64,000 nt of DNA, taken from Bacteroidales bacterium UBA3834. Its GTDB lineage: Bacteria; Bacteroidota; Bacteroidia; Bacteroidales; P3. Below, in pieces: positions 16,557 through 24,422 of this stretch. The position numbers and the translations under genes are program-made. Where the stretch lies: the NCBI GenBank assembly GCA_002392965.1, contig DGIA01000001.1, forward strand, positions 5,950 through 69,949, given 5' to 3'. Position 1 is the first letter of the stretch; each line of letters starts with the position of its first letter. The notes beneath the pieces were generated by a model. It saw nothing but the letters and a program-made list of their open reading frames with translations. It had not been told where the DNA came from and ran no database searches.

Positions 16557-18617
16557 ATGACCTACACAGAAAAAGATCACAAATACAAGCGCTACACCGT
16601 CACTTCGGCGCTGCCCTACGCCAACGGCCCCGTGCATATCGGCCATCTGGCCGGCGTCTATGTGCCCGCCGACGTCTATGTGCGCTATCTGCGCGCCCAG
16701 GGCGAGGAGGTGATGTTCATAGGCGGCAGCGACGAGCACGGCGTGCCCATCACCATCAAGGCCCGCAAGGAGGGCTGCACACCGCAGGACATCGTCGATC
16801 GCTACCACAAGATTATCAAGGACTCCTTCGCCGAGCTGGGCATCTCGTTCGACATCTACAGCCGCACCTCCAGCAAGGAGCACCACGAGACCGCAGCGGC
16901 CTACTTCAAGAAGCTCTACGAAGAGGGCAAGTTTGTCGAGAAGGTGTCGATGCAGTACTACGACGAGGAGGCCGGGTGCTTCCTGGCCGACCGCTACATC
17001 ACCGGCACCTGTCCCCACTGCGGCAACGAACGCGCCTACGGCGACCAGTGCGAAGCCTGCGGCACCTCGCTGAACGCCACCGACCTCATCAATCCCAAGA
17101 GCGCCCTCAGCGGCTCGAAGCCAGTGCTGAAGGAGACCAAACACTGGTTTCTCCCGCTTGACCAGGACGAGCCCTGGCTGCGCGAGTGGATTCTCGAGAG
17201 CCACAAGGGCGACTGGAAGACCAATGTCTATGGCCAGTGCAAATCGTGGATCGACGCCGGACTGCAGCCCCGCGCTGTCACACGCGACCTCGACTGGGGC
17301 GTCAAGGTGCCCGTCGAAGGAGCCGACGGCAAGGTGCTCTATGTGTGGTTCGACGCCCCCATCGGCTACATCAGCTTCACCAAGCAGCTGAAAGGCGACG
17401 ACTGGGAGAAATGGTGGAAGAGCCAGGACACCAAGCTGGTGCACTTCATCGGCAAGGACAATATCGTCTTCCACTGCATCATCTTCCCCTCGATGCTCCA
17501 CGCCGACGGCAGCTACATACTGCCCGCCAACGTGCCGGCCAACGAGTTCCTCAACCTCGAGGGCGACAAGATATCGACCTCAAGGAACTGGGCCGTCTGG
17601 CTGCACGAATACCTGCAGGAGTTCCCCGGCAAGCAGGACGTGCTGCGCTACACCCTCTGCAGCAACGCCCCTGAAACCAAGGACAACGACTTCACCTGGA
17701 AGGATTTTCAATTAAAGAACAACTCCGAACTCGTCGCCATCCTGGGCAACTTTGTCAATAGGACACTGGTTCTTACCCACAAATTCTATGGCGGGCGCGT
17801 GCCCGCGTTGGGCAATACTTCTGCCCAGGACGATGAGGTCATCAAGGAGATGGCCACCTTCCCCGAGCGTATCGGCCGCTCGATCGAGACCTACCGCTTC
17901 CGCGAGGCCCTCGCCGAGATGATGAACCTGGCCCGCCTGGGTAACAAATACCTCACCGACACCGAGCCCTGGAAGCTCGTCAAGACCGACCCCGAGCGCA
18001 CCGCCACGGTGATGAACCTCTCGCTTCAGATCTGCGCCAATCTGGCTGTGCTCTGCGCCCCCTTCCTGCCCTTCACGGCCGACAAGATGCACCGCATCAT
18101 GAACCTGCAGGCCCTAGGGTGGAAAGACGCCGGTCGCGCCGACCTCCTGATGGAAGGCCACCAGATTGACCAGCCGGAGCTGCTCTTCGAACAAATCAGC
18201 GACGAGACTATCCAGGCACAGGTTGACAAGCTGCAGGCCACCAAAGCCCAGAACGAGCTCAACGCCTGGAAGCCTGCCGAGGTGAAGGCGCCGGTGACCA
18301 TCGACGACTTCGGCAAGATGGACATCCGCGTGGGCACCATCCTCGAGTGCCAGAAGGTCCCCAAAGCCGACAAGTTGCTGCAGTTCAAGATTGAGGACGG
18401 TATGGGTACAAGGACTATCGTCAGCGGCATCGCCAAATACTATCCCGATCCGCAGGCCCTCGTCGGCAAGCAAGTGTGTTTCATCGCCAATTTCCCGCCC
18501 CGCAAACTGAAAGGTGTCGAGAGCCAAGGCATGATCCTCAGCGCCGAAGACAAGGACGGCCGTCTGGTGTTACTAACACCCTCAGACATAGTCACTCCGG
18601 GCTGCAACGTCGGTTGA
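16557..18617 (+). CDS. metG: Methionyl-tRNA synthetase
   Basis: Charges tRNA-Met. The class I HIGH motif is in GPVHIGHLAGVY (about residues 21-32). The zinc knuckle is CPHCGNERAYGDQCEACG (about 147-164), and the KMSKS loop appears as GDKISTSRN. The C-terminal tRNA-binding OB-fold domain starts near 585 (FGKMDIRVGTILECQKVPKADKLL). 686 residues, the long form with dimerisation domain. It is the last gene of a short plus-strand run with DUF5606 and the lipoprotein. Confidence 0.98.
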   Translation: MTYTEKDHKYKRYTVTSALPYANGPVHIGHLAGVYVPADVYVRYLRAQGEEVMFIGGSDEHGVPITIKARKEGCTPQDIVDRYHKIIKDSFAELGISFDIYSRTSSKEHHETAAAYFKKLYEEGKFVEKVSMQYYDEEAGCFLADRYITGTCPHCGNERAYGDQCEACGTSLNATDLINPKSALSGSKPVLKETKHWFLPLDQDEPWLREWILESHKGDWKTNVYGQCKSWIDAGLQPRAVTRDLDWGVKVPVEGADGKVLYVWFDAPIGYISFTKQLKGDDWEKWWKSQDTKLVHFIGKDNIVFHCIIFPSMLHADGSYILPANVPANEFLNLEGDKISTSRNWAVWLHEYLQEFPGKQDVLRYTLCSNAPETKDNDFTWKDFQLKNNSELVAILGNFVNRTLVLTHKFYGGRVPALGNTSAQDDEVIKEMATFPERIGRSIETYRFREALAEMMNLARLGNKYLTDTEPWKLVKTDPERTATVMNLSLQICANLAVLCAPFLPFTADKMHRIMNLQALGWKDAGRADLLMEGHQIDQPELLFEQISDETIQAQVDKLQATKAQNELNAWKPAEVKAPVTIDDFGKMDIRVGTILECQKVPKADKLLQFKIEDGMGTRTIVSGIAKYYPDPQALVGKQVCFIANFPPRKLKGVESQGMILSAEDKDGRLVLLTPSDIVTPGCNVG

Positions 18618-18665
18618 TTTGGAAAAATAGGCGAAGGTTTCGGAATTTCCCTCAGGAAATGGTTG

Positions 18666-18673
18666 TACTTTTG
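18666..18673 (+). promoter_or_regulatory. -7 box for the Ser/Arg-repeat protein
   Basis: TACTTTTG, 65 bp upstream of the start at 18738. It rules out the in-frame ATG at 18663. Confidence 0.65.
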
Positions 18674-18737
18674 CAGCAGAAAAAGAACAAATCTTTCCCA
18701 ATCAAGAAAACGAAACCAAAAAGAAAGGAGTAACATA

Positions 18738-19835
18738 ATGAAAACTTCGAAAGCAATAACATTAGTGATGATGGCTCTGGCGCTAAGCGCCGTGCCGGCA
18801 TTGGCACAGAGCCCCACCCGTGGCGGTGGCCGCAGTGGTGGTTCGGTGAGCAGCAGCCCTTCGCGCAGCAGCGGCTCGTTCAGCAGCCCCTCACGCAGCA
18901 GCGGAAGCTCGTTCAGCGGCTCGCGCTCTACCAGTAGTCCCAGTCGCAGCAGTTCCTACAGCAGTCCAAGCCGTAGCCACTCCTACAGCAGCCCCTCACG
19001 GAGCAACAATTCCTACAGCAGCCCTTCGCGCTCAAATTCCAGTATGAGCCGTGGCAACTCCTACAGCAGCCCCTCACGTTCGACCACCAGTCCCACGCGG
19101 AGCACGGGGATTCCCTCATCGGCAAGAAGAGCCGGTACCATTGGCAGTGGCAGCGGCGCACCCTCGCCCTCCGGCAGCCCCACCCGGTCGGGTGTCAGAG
19201 CCGGCACCACCCCTGCCGGCACCGTGGCCAGCCCCACGCGTTCGACCGATGGAGGTTCTGTCAACATGCCCTCCAACAGCAACGGAGCCATTGCCTCGCC
19301 TACCAGAAGCGGCGCCCCTGCGGCTCCCGCCCCTGGCACCAGCTATGCACGGCCAGGCCGTCCGGGCGGCTACATGCCTCCTGCAGCACGTCCCATCCAT
19401 CCGGCACCCTACTTCTACCACCCATGGCACCGCCACATGGTGCACTGCCACCCCATCTTCTGGGATCCGCTGCCCCCGCGTCCCTGGTACTGGCCTGGAT
19501 TCTGGCTCTACTGCAACAGCTACTGGTATGACTACCATGTGACCGATGTGGTTGTGGTGCGTCGCTACGTGCAAGACACCTACAACGTGGATATGGTCAC
19601 CTACGGCATCAGCGGCGACATTATGTACGCCATCGTGCGCGACGGCGGCGAGACCTACCTGCAGGTCTATGACAAGAACGACCACCTGCTGGCCGAGCAG
19701 AAGATCAACCGCAAGTACTGCAACATGGTCATCGACAGCGAGAACGGCGGTTGCTGGATTAGCAAGAAGCACGACAAAGATCCCCTGCTCTTCATCTGGG
19801 CCGACGGACAGCTGCTCATCTACGAGGCTGACTAA
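18738..19835 (+). CDS. Secreted Ser/Arg/Pro-repeat protein of unknown function
   Basis: 365 residues. A signal peptide (about residues 1-24, ending ALA-Q) is followed by a low-complexity region to about residue 210. That region is made of SSPSRS, SYSSPSRS and TSPTRS-type repeats. A Pro/His/Trp/Tyr-rich stretch follows (YFYHPWHRHMVHCHPIFW), then a compact C-terminal domain of about 100 residues (VVVVRRYVQDTYNVD, YLQVYDKNDHLL). I do not recognise the family. The repeats suggest a flexible surface or periplasmic linker that is highly cationic. Confidence 0.75.
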   Translation: MKTSKAITLVMMALALSAVPALAQSPTRGGGRSGGSVSSSPSRSSGSFSSPSRSSGSSFSGSRSTSSPSRSSSYSSPSRSHSYSSPSRSNNSYSSPSRSNSSMSRGNSYSSPSRSTTSPTRSTGIPSSARRAGTIGSGSGAPSPSGSPTRSGVRAGTTPAGTVASPTRSTDGGSVNMPSNSNGAIASPTRSGAPAAPAPGTSYARPGRPGGYMPPAARPIHPAPYFYHPWHRHMVHCHPIFWDPLPPRPWYWPGFWLYCNSYWYDYHVTDVVVVRRYVQDTYNVDMVTYGISGDIMYAIVRDGGETYLQVYDKNDHLLAEQKINRKYCNMVIDSENGGCWISKKHDKDPLLFIWADGQLLIYEAD

Positions 19836-19854
19836 AGCAAAAAACCATTATAAC

Positions 19855-19884
19855 GAGGGCTCTGCACGGATGTGTGGAGCCCTC
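19855..19884 (+). terminator. Terminator after Ser/Arg-repeat gene
   Basis: A stem GAGGGCTCTGCAC / GTGTGGAGCCCTC (13 bp with two wobbles, 4-nt loop) 20 bp after the stop codon, followed by a T-rich stretch. Confidence 0.75.
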
Positions 19885-19931
19885 TCTGTTTGTTTTACGG
19901 ACAAAAATTTTGTCAGTCCGGAAAATAGTTG

Positions 19932-19939
19932 TATTTTTG
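19932..19939 (+). promoter_or_regulatory. Strong -7 box with no adjacent ORF
   Basis: TATTTTTG about 300 bp upstream of the next start codon. The 19836-20232 gap has no convincing gene. Transcription from this box would yield a long leader containing hairpins at 19944-19968 (GCAAACC/GGTTTGC) and about 19992-20042 (TTATTCC/GGAATAA), or a separate small RNA. Confidence 0.5.
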
Positions 19940-20232
19940 CATCTGCAAACCGCAAGAAAATGGTTTGCCAAGAGTGTAGCATTTAACTGCCTTATTCCTT
20001 GATGTGAAACTGGACACTTCACAATTGTAGTAAGGGAATAAAGTATCTGTAAATGCCCATGTGTTTGTATTTGTATCACATACAATACATTCATAGTGGG
20101 GCATATCATAGAACCTTTATTTTAATACTACGGGAGTCCAGCCCTCACATCTGAAATAGAGGACAACATGGATAGCTCCACTTTCTTGTAATGTGGTATA
20201 TAAAGAAACACAAACCATTAAAATTATAAAAA

Positions 20233-20865
20233 ATGAAGAAAAGTTTTTTTATCATTGCCTCTCTTTTTTTATCAATAGGGGTAACTCATGCACAAGGTCT
20301 GCTTGAAACTGTCAGTGGAAAATGTTATTATATGGCTGATGAAATAACAGAAGCTAATTCTTATACGGTTAAAAATGGATTTGATATTATCCTTATTTCA
20401 AAGGACAGTGTACTCTTATACGAGGATATGGAATTGGGGGTTCATCTTTTTGCACCAGATAAAATACACCACACAAACCCCACTGCTTACTCTGGTGACG
20501 CAAGTTCTTATTTTGCACAAGGGAAGAAAGTTTATATTCCTCTTACAAGCGACAAAATAGCACAACGATGGGGTAGCCGTTTTCTTCTTAAGGCAATAAT
20601 GGAGGATAACTATTGGATTGTCGTTGGATGTGCAGCCGAAGCCGATTTTATTCTTGAATATGTATTTGATGAAAAAGGTTCAGATCATGCTTACCTCCGA
20701 TTATCTGATGGGAATAAAAAACCTGTTTTGAAAACAGGCTCAGTTAGTGCGTCCGATTGGGTTCCTGCTCATGCAGGTGAGGAGTCATCGGAGAAACTTT
20801 ACAAAAGATATTTAAAGAAAGGTATTTATAAAGGTAAATGGAATGGCTTTAATCGAATAAAATAA
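20233..20865 (+). CDS. AT-rich secreted protein of unknown function
   Basis: 210 residues with a clear signal peptide (MKKSFFIIASLFLSIGVTHAQ). The mature domain contains KVYIPLTSDKIAQRWGSRFLLKAIMEDNYW and a Lys-rich C-terminus. Codon use is strongly AT-biased, unlike all its neighbours, which suggests recent acquisition. I do not recognise the family. It stands alone, bounded by an unusually long leader and a 17-bp perfect terminator hairpin. Confidence 0.7.
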   Translation: MKKSFFIIASLFLSIGVTHAQGLLETVSGKCYYMADEITEANSYTVKNGFDIILISKDSVLLYEDMELGVHLFAPDKIHHTNPTAYSGDASSYFAQGKKVYIPLTSDKIAQRWGSRFLLKAIMEDNYWIVVGCAAEADFILEYVFDEKGSDHAYLRLSDGNKKPVLKTGSVSASDWVPAHAGEESSEKLYKRYLKKGIYKGKWNGFNRIK

Positions 20866-20870
20866 TTAAA

Positions 20871-20925
20871 TATCCCAAAAGAAATGGGTTGCCGACGAAC
20901 GCCGACAACCCATTTCTTTTGGATA
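20871..20925. terminator. Bidirectional terminator
   Basis: Arms 20875-20891 and 20906-20922 are perfectly complementary over 17 bp with a 14-nt loop, and there are A/T-rich flanks on both sides. It lies between two convergent genes and can serve both. Confidence 0.9.
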
Positions 20926-20932
20926 GAATTAT

Positions 20933-22135
20933 TTACTGCAGCTTGGCCAGAGCCTCTTTGATGCGACGGAGGGCTTCGCGGAGGAGGTCCTCGCTGGTGG
21001 CGTAGGAGAGGCGGATGCAACTGTCATCGCCGAAGGCTGAACCCATGACAGTGGCCACGCCCGCCTCATTGAGAAGGTAGAATGCCATATCGGTACTGTT
21101 CTCAATCTTGGTGCCGTTGTAACTCTTGCCGTAGTAGGAGCTGCAGTCGGGGAAGAAATAGAAAGCACCCTGCGGCAGGCGAACCTTGAGGCCGGGGATG
21201 TCGCACAGCAGCTTATAGACCATGTCGCGGCGCTGCTGGAAGATGTTGCGCATGTCGATGATGTCCTTGGATGTCTTGGGGTCCATGAGCATGGCACATA
21301 CGGTGGCCTTCTGGGCAATGGAGCAGGTGGCGCTGGTCACCTGGCCCTGCAGCTTGTTGGCAGCCTTGGCGATGACGGTGGGGGCGGCAATGAAGCCGAT
21401 ACGCCAGCCGGTCATGGCGAAGCCCTTGGCGACACCGTTGACGGTGATGACGCGCTCCTTGACCTCGGGGAACTGGGCAATGCTTTCGTGCTTGCCCACG
21501 AAATTGATGTGCTCGTAGATTTCGTCGGCCATGACGAAGAGGTTCTCATGACGGGCGACGACCTCGGCGATGCCTTTCAGCTCCTCTTTGGTGTAGAGCA
21601 TGCCGGTGGGGTTGCTGGGGCTGGAGAACATGATGAGCTTGGTGCGGGGAGTGATGGCGGCTTCGAGTTGCTCGGGCGTCACCTTGAAGTCGTTCTCTAG
21701 CTTGGTCTTGACGAAGACACACTTACCTTCGGCCAGACGGACAAACTCCTTGTAGGAGACCCAGAAGGGGGTGGGAATGATGACTTCGTCGCCAGGATTG
21801 ATGAGGCATTGCACCACCTGGAAGAGGCTCTGCTTGGCACCCGTGCTGACAACAATTTGCTCGGGCTTGTACTCGAGGTTGTTGTCGCGTTTCAGCTTGG
21901 TGCAGATGGCTTCCTTGAGGTCGGCATAACCCGGCACAGGAGGATAGTGCGTGAAATTGTCGTCGATGGCCTTCTTGGCAGCTTCTTTCACCACCTCGGG
22001 GGTGTTGAAGTCGGGCTCGCCTATCGAGAGGCTGATGACGTCTTTGCCCTGGGCTTTGAGTTCGCGGGCCTTGGCAGTCATGGCGAGAGTCTCGCTCTCA
22101 GCCATATTGAGGATTCTATTGGACAGGATTTCCAT
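20933..22135 (-). CDS. aspC: Pyridoxal-phosphate aminotransferase, class I/II (aspartate aminotransferase type)
   Basis: A 400-residue fold-type I aminotransferase. It shows ISLSIGEPDFNTPE near the start, the PLP-contact segment NPTGMLYTKEEL, DEIYEHINF with the cofactor Asp, the Schiff-base Lys in NGVAKGFAMTGWRIGF, and the carboxylate-binding Arg in CIRLSYATS. This is the subgroup annotated as aspartate aminotransferase in Bacteroidota; the exact amino-acid preference is an inference. It is the third gene of an operon with GtrA and a secreted protein (11-bp gap). Confidence 0.92.
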   Translation of the reverse strand: MEILSNRILNMAESETLAMTAKARELKAQGKDVISLSIGEPDFNTPEVVKEAAKKAIDDNFTHYPPVPGYADLKEAICTKLKRDNNLEYKPEQIVVSTGAKQSLFQVVQCLINPGDEVIIPTPFWVSYKEFVRLAEGKCVFVKTKLENDFKVTPEQLEAAITPRTKLIMFSSPSNPTGMLYTKEELKGIAEVVARHENLFVMADEIYEHINFVGKHESIAQFPEVKERVITVNGVAKGFAMTGWRIGFIAAPTVIAKAANKLQGQVTSATCSIAQKATVCAMLMDPKTSKDIIDMRNIFQQRRDMVYKLLCDIPGLKVRLPQGAFYFFPDCSSYYGKSYNGTKIENSTDMAFYLLNEAGVATVMGSAFGDDSCIRLSYATSEDLLREALRRIKEALAKLQ

Positions 22136-22146
22136 GGTTATAATGT

Positions 22147-22602
22147 TTAATGTGTAATTGCGTCAGTTTTTTCCTTGAAGGTGAAAAGCATGTTGCCGAA
22201 AAAGTTCCAAAGGGTGGTGATAGCGATGGCAACGAGTTTGAAAATGTAGAAAACGTCAATATTCATGCCCAGTAGCGTGATGCTGGAACTATAGGCCTCG
22301 GGCCACAGCAAAGATGACAGGTAGAGCACGCCGTTGTTGATACCGAGACCAATAATACTAACACCCAAGAACTTGAGATATTCCACCCCGACTTGCTTGT
22401 CTTGGCTACGAAAAGTCCAGATGCGGTTGAGGATGTAATTGGTAGTGGCTGCGGTGGTAAAACTAACAGTGTTGGCCCATAGGTCGGGCAACCCCACCAC
22501 ATCACGCATCAAAATGAGCACGGCGAAGTCAACCACCATACCGGAGGCGCCCACCACTCCAAACTTCAGGAACTTCAGGATAAGGGGCTTCAATTCCACC
22601 AC
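22147..22602 (-). CDS. GtrA family membrane protein
   Basis: 151 residues with four predicted transmembrane helices (about 10-30, 38-58, 78-98, 112-135) and the GtrA signature FLKFGVVGASGMVVDFAVL plus NYILNRIWTFRS. GtrA proteins are thought to move undecaprenyl-linked sugars across the membrane for surface glycan modification. No glycosyltransferase partner is adjacent here. The gene abuts the upstream stop codon directly, so it is co-translated with that gene. Confidence 0.88.
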   Translation of the reverse strand: MVELKPLILKFLKFGVVGASGMVVDFAVLILMRDVVGLPDLWANTVSFTTAATTNYILNRIWTFRSQDKQVGVEYLKFLGVSIIGLGINNGVLYLSSLLWPEAYSSSITLLGMNIDVFYIFKLVAIAITTLWNFFGNMLFTFKEKTDAITH

Positions 22603-23235
22603 TTAGAACTGTTTTTCCGCCTCGGTGTGGATAATACCGGTCTTGCGCACTTTCTGTTTCTTGTTGCCCTTCGACTTGCTGATGCGCGGTTTCGGCTTAG
22701 CCAGACGCGGCAGGTATTCTATATCGCCGCTTTCATTGATCTCAAGACCATAAACCTTCTTGGTAGCCAGGTTGCACTTGACATGCCAGAAGTGGCCACA
22801 ACCACCCTTGGTGAGCAATACATCGGAGCCCAGTTTCTCATCGGTCAAACTATCGTCCCACAGAAAGTTGGCCCAAATAATATGATCGCCACGGTCGTTA
22901 GTGAAGCCTACATACTGACGGCGATACATACGCATGTGTTCGTCGATGACCGGACACATACCCTGCTGGTTGTAATGGTCACGGTTGAGATAGGCGATAC
23001 GTTTCTGAATCAGACGCTCAGCCTCGGCAATCTCGACATCGGTGGGTGTAAAGCGGCCGTCCTGGTTCTCGACGGTGAAATCCACCTCCCAGTCCTGATG
23101 GAACGACCAACCATGGTAATTGTTGCCCCACACCTCAGACACCTTCCACTTCTCGGTGGGTTCAATATATTCCTGCGCGCTCGCCATGATGCCGAAAAGC
23201 ATCATTATTGTGGCAAAAATCAGCGTTTTTTTCAT
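22603..23235 (-). CDS. Secreted protein of unknown function
   Basis: 210 residues with a signal peptide (MKKTLIFATIMMLFGIMASAQ). The mature part has aromatic-rich segments (VWGNNYHGWSFHQDWEVDF, GGCGHFWHVKCNLATKKVYGLEI) and a very basic C-terminal tail (KPKPRISKSKGNKKQKVRK). I do not recognise a family. I chose ATG 23235; a TTG at 23262 would lie in the -7 box. First gene of the operon with GtrA and the aminotransferase. Confidence 0.75.
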   Translation of the reverse strand: MKKTLIFATIMMLFGIMASAQEYIEPTEKWKVSEVWGNNYHGWSFHQDWEVDFTVENQDGRFTPTDVEIAEAERLIQKRIAYLNRDHYNQQGMCPVIDEHMRMYRRQYVGFTNDRGDHIIWANFLWDDSLTDEKLGSDVLLTKGGCGHFWHVKCNLATKKVYGLEINESGDIEYLPRLAKPKPRISKSKGNKKQKVRKTGIIHTEAEKQF

Positions 23236-23259
23236 CTTATTATATTTAGATTCAAAATG

Positions 23260-23267
23260 CAAAAGTA
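23260..23267 (-). promoter_or_regulatory. -7 box, minus strand of divergent promoter pair
   Basis: TACTTTTG on the minus strand, 25 bp upstream of the start codon at 23235. Confidence 0.65.
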
Positions 23268-23318
23268 CTCATATTTCGGCATCTGTGCAAATTTTTTTTC
23301 CAATTGCCAAAAAAGTAG

Positions 23319-23326
23319 TATATTTG
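23319..23326 (+). promoter_or_regulatory. -7 box, plus strand of divergent promoter pair
   Basis: TATATTTG, 47 bp upstream of the CoA-transferase start at 23373. Confidence 0.65.
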
Positions 23327-23372
23327 CACTTTGAAATCAATAACGCAAAAAACAACAAAACAGTATATTATT

Positions 23373-24020
23373 ATGAAGAAATTTGTCACTGTTAAAGAGG
23401 CCGCCGACATGATTCACGACGGCATGACCGTTATGGTTGGAGGATTCCTTGGTGTGGGCAACCCCATCGCCCTCATTGACGAACTTGTGGCTCGCAATGT
23501 CAAGGACCTGACCATCATTTGCAATGACACCGCCTATCCCGAAGTCGGTGTCGGCAAACTCATTACCAACCATCAGGTGAAGGCCCTCATCGCTACCCAT
23601 ATCGGTACCAACAACAACACCATCGACCAGATGAATTCCGGTGAACTGAAGGTCACCCTTCAACCCCAAGGCACCCTGGCCGAACAAATCCGCGCCGCCG
23701 GTGCTGGATTGGGTGGTGTGCTCACTCAGACCGGCCTCGGCACCGTTGTGGAGAACGGCAAGCAGAAAGTGACCGTTGATGGCAAGGAATACCTCCTTGA
23801 GAAACCCGTCCGTGCCGACGTGGCCATCATCGGCGCCAATATCGCCGACGAAGCCGGCAACCTGGTCTATAAGGGCACCAGCCAGAACTTCAGCCCCATG
23901 ATGGCCACCGCCGCCGACACCGTCATCGTCGAACCGCAGGAGATTGTCGCCGCCGGCGCCATCGCTCCCGAGACTGTCAAGACCCCCGGTATCTTTGTCG
24001 ATTACGTAATCAAAAAATAA
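23373..24020 (+). CDS. atoD: 3-oxoacid/acetate CoA-transferase, alpha subunit
   Basis: 215 residues matching the alpha subunit of family I CoA-transferases: DGMTVMVGGFLGVGNPIALID at the N-terminus, and QGTLAEQIRAAGAGLGGVLTQTGLGT with the oxyanion-hole glycines. The catalytic Glu is in the beta subunit (AtoA), which is not adjacent. The gene is instead followed 9 bp later by a 3-aminobutyryl-CoA ammonia-lyase gene, which points to amino-acid (lysine) fermentation to butyrate and acetate. The in-frame ATG at 23331 sits at the transcription start, so 23373 is preferred. Confidence 0.9.
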   Translation: MKKFVTVKEAADMIHDGMTVMVGGFLGVGNPIALIDELVARNVKDLTIICNDTAYPEVGVGKLITNHQVKALIATHIGTNNNTIDQMNSGELKVTLQPQGTLAEQIRAAGAGLGGVLTQTGLGTVVENGKQKVTVDGKEYLLEKPVRADVAIIGANIADEAGNLVYKGTSQNFSPMMATAADTVIVEPQEIVAAGAIAPETVKTPGIFVDYVIKK

Positions 24021-24029
24021 TACAGAATT

Positions 24030-24422
24030 ATGGCAGTTAAATCTATGCTCCGCGTCCGCATGAGCGCTAAGGACGCCCACTATGGCGGAAACCTCGTCGA
24101 TGGTGCCCACATGCTACACCTCTTCGGCGATGTCGCCACTGAACTCCTTATCATCCAGGACGGCGACGAAGGTCTCTTCTGTGCCTATGACATGGTCGAA
24201 TTCAAAGCCCCCGTCTATGCCGGCGACTATATCGAAGCCTATGGCGAAATCACCCATGTCGGCAACACCAGCCGCAAGATGAGCTTTGAAGCCTACAAAG
24301 TCATCAAGACCCGTCCCGACATCAGCGACAGCGCTGCCGACGTGCTTGAAGAGAAAATCCTCGTCTGCCGCGCTACCGGCACCTGCGTTACTCCGAAAAA
24401 TTGTCAGCGCAAGAACAACTAA
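24030..24422 (+). CDS. kal: 3-aminobutyryl-CoA ammonia-lyase
   Basis: A 130-residue hotdog-fold protein beginning SMLRVRMSAKDAHYGGNLVDGA and continuing LFGDVATELLI, the pattern I recall for Kal, which removes ammonia from 3-aminobutyryl-CoA to give crotonyl-CoA in lysine fermentation. In known lysine-fermenting clusters kal sits with kamA, kamDE, kdd, kce and atoDA; only atoD is present here. The stop codon overlaps that of convergent aroB by 4 bp, and its probable terminator lies within aroB. Confidence 0.85.
   Translation: MAVKSMLRVRMSAKDAHYGGNLVDGAHMLHLFGDVATELLIIQDGDEGLFCAYDMVEFKAPVYAGDYIEAYGEITHVGNTSRKMSFEAYKVIKTRPDISDSAADVLEEKILVCRATGTCVTPKNCQRKNN

Noticed and set aside
15402..17501. 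699-codon open frame on the minus strand
   Set aside because: It is antisense to metG, the lipoprotein and their gap; composition (His/Gly/Val/Ala-rich) is that of a shadow frame, with no recognisable domain.
19913..20104. 63-codon minus-strand frame in the gap before the AT-rich gene
   Set aside because: No ribosome-binding or promoter signal on that strand and no known motif; the region is better explained as structured leader.
23233..23262. Upstream TTG start for the secreted protein
   Set aside because: It overlaps the -7 promoter box and would break the signal peptide.
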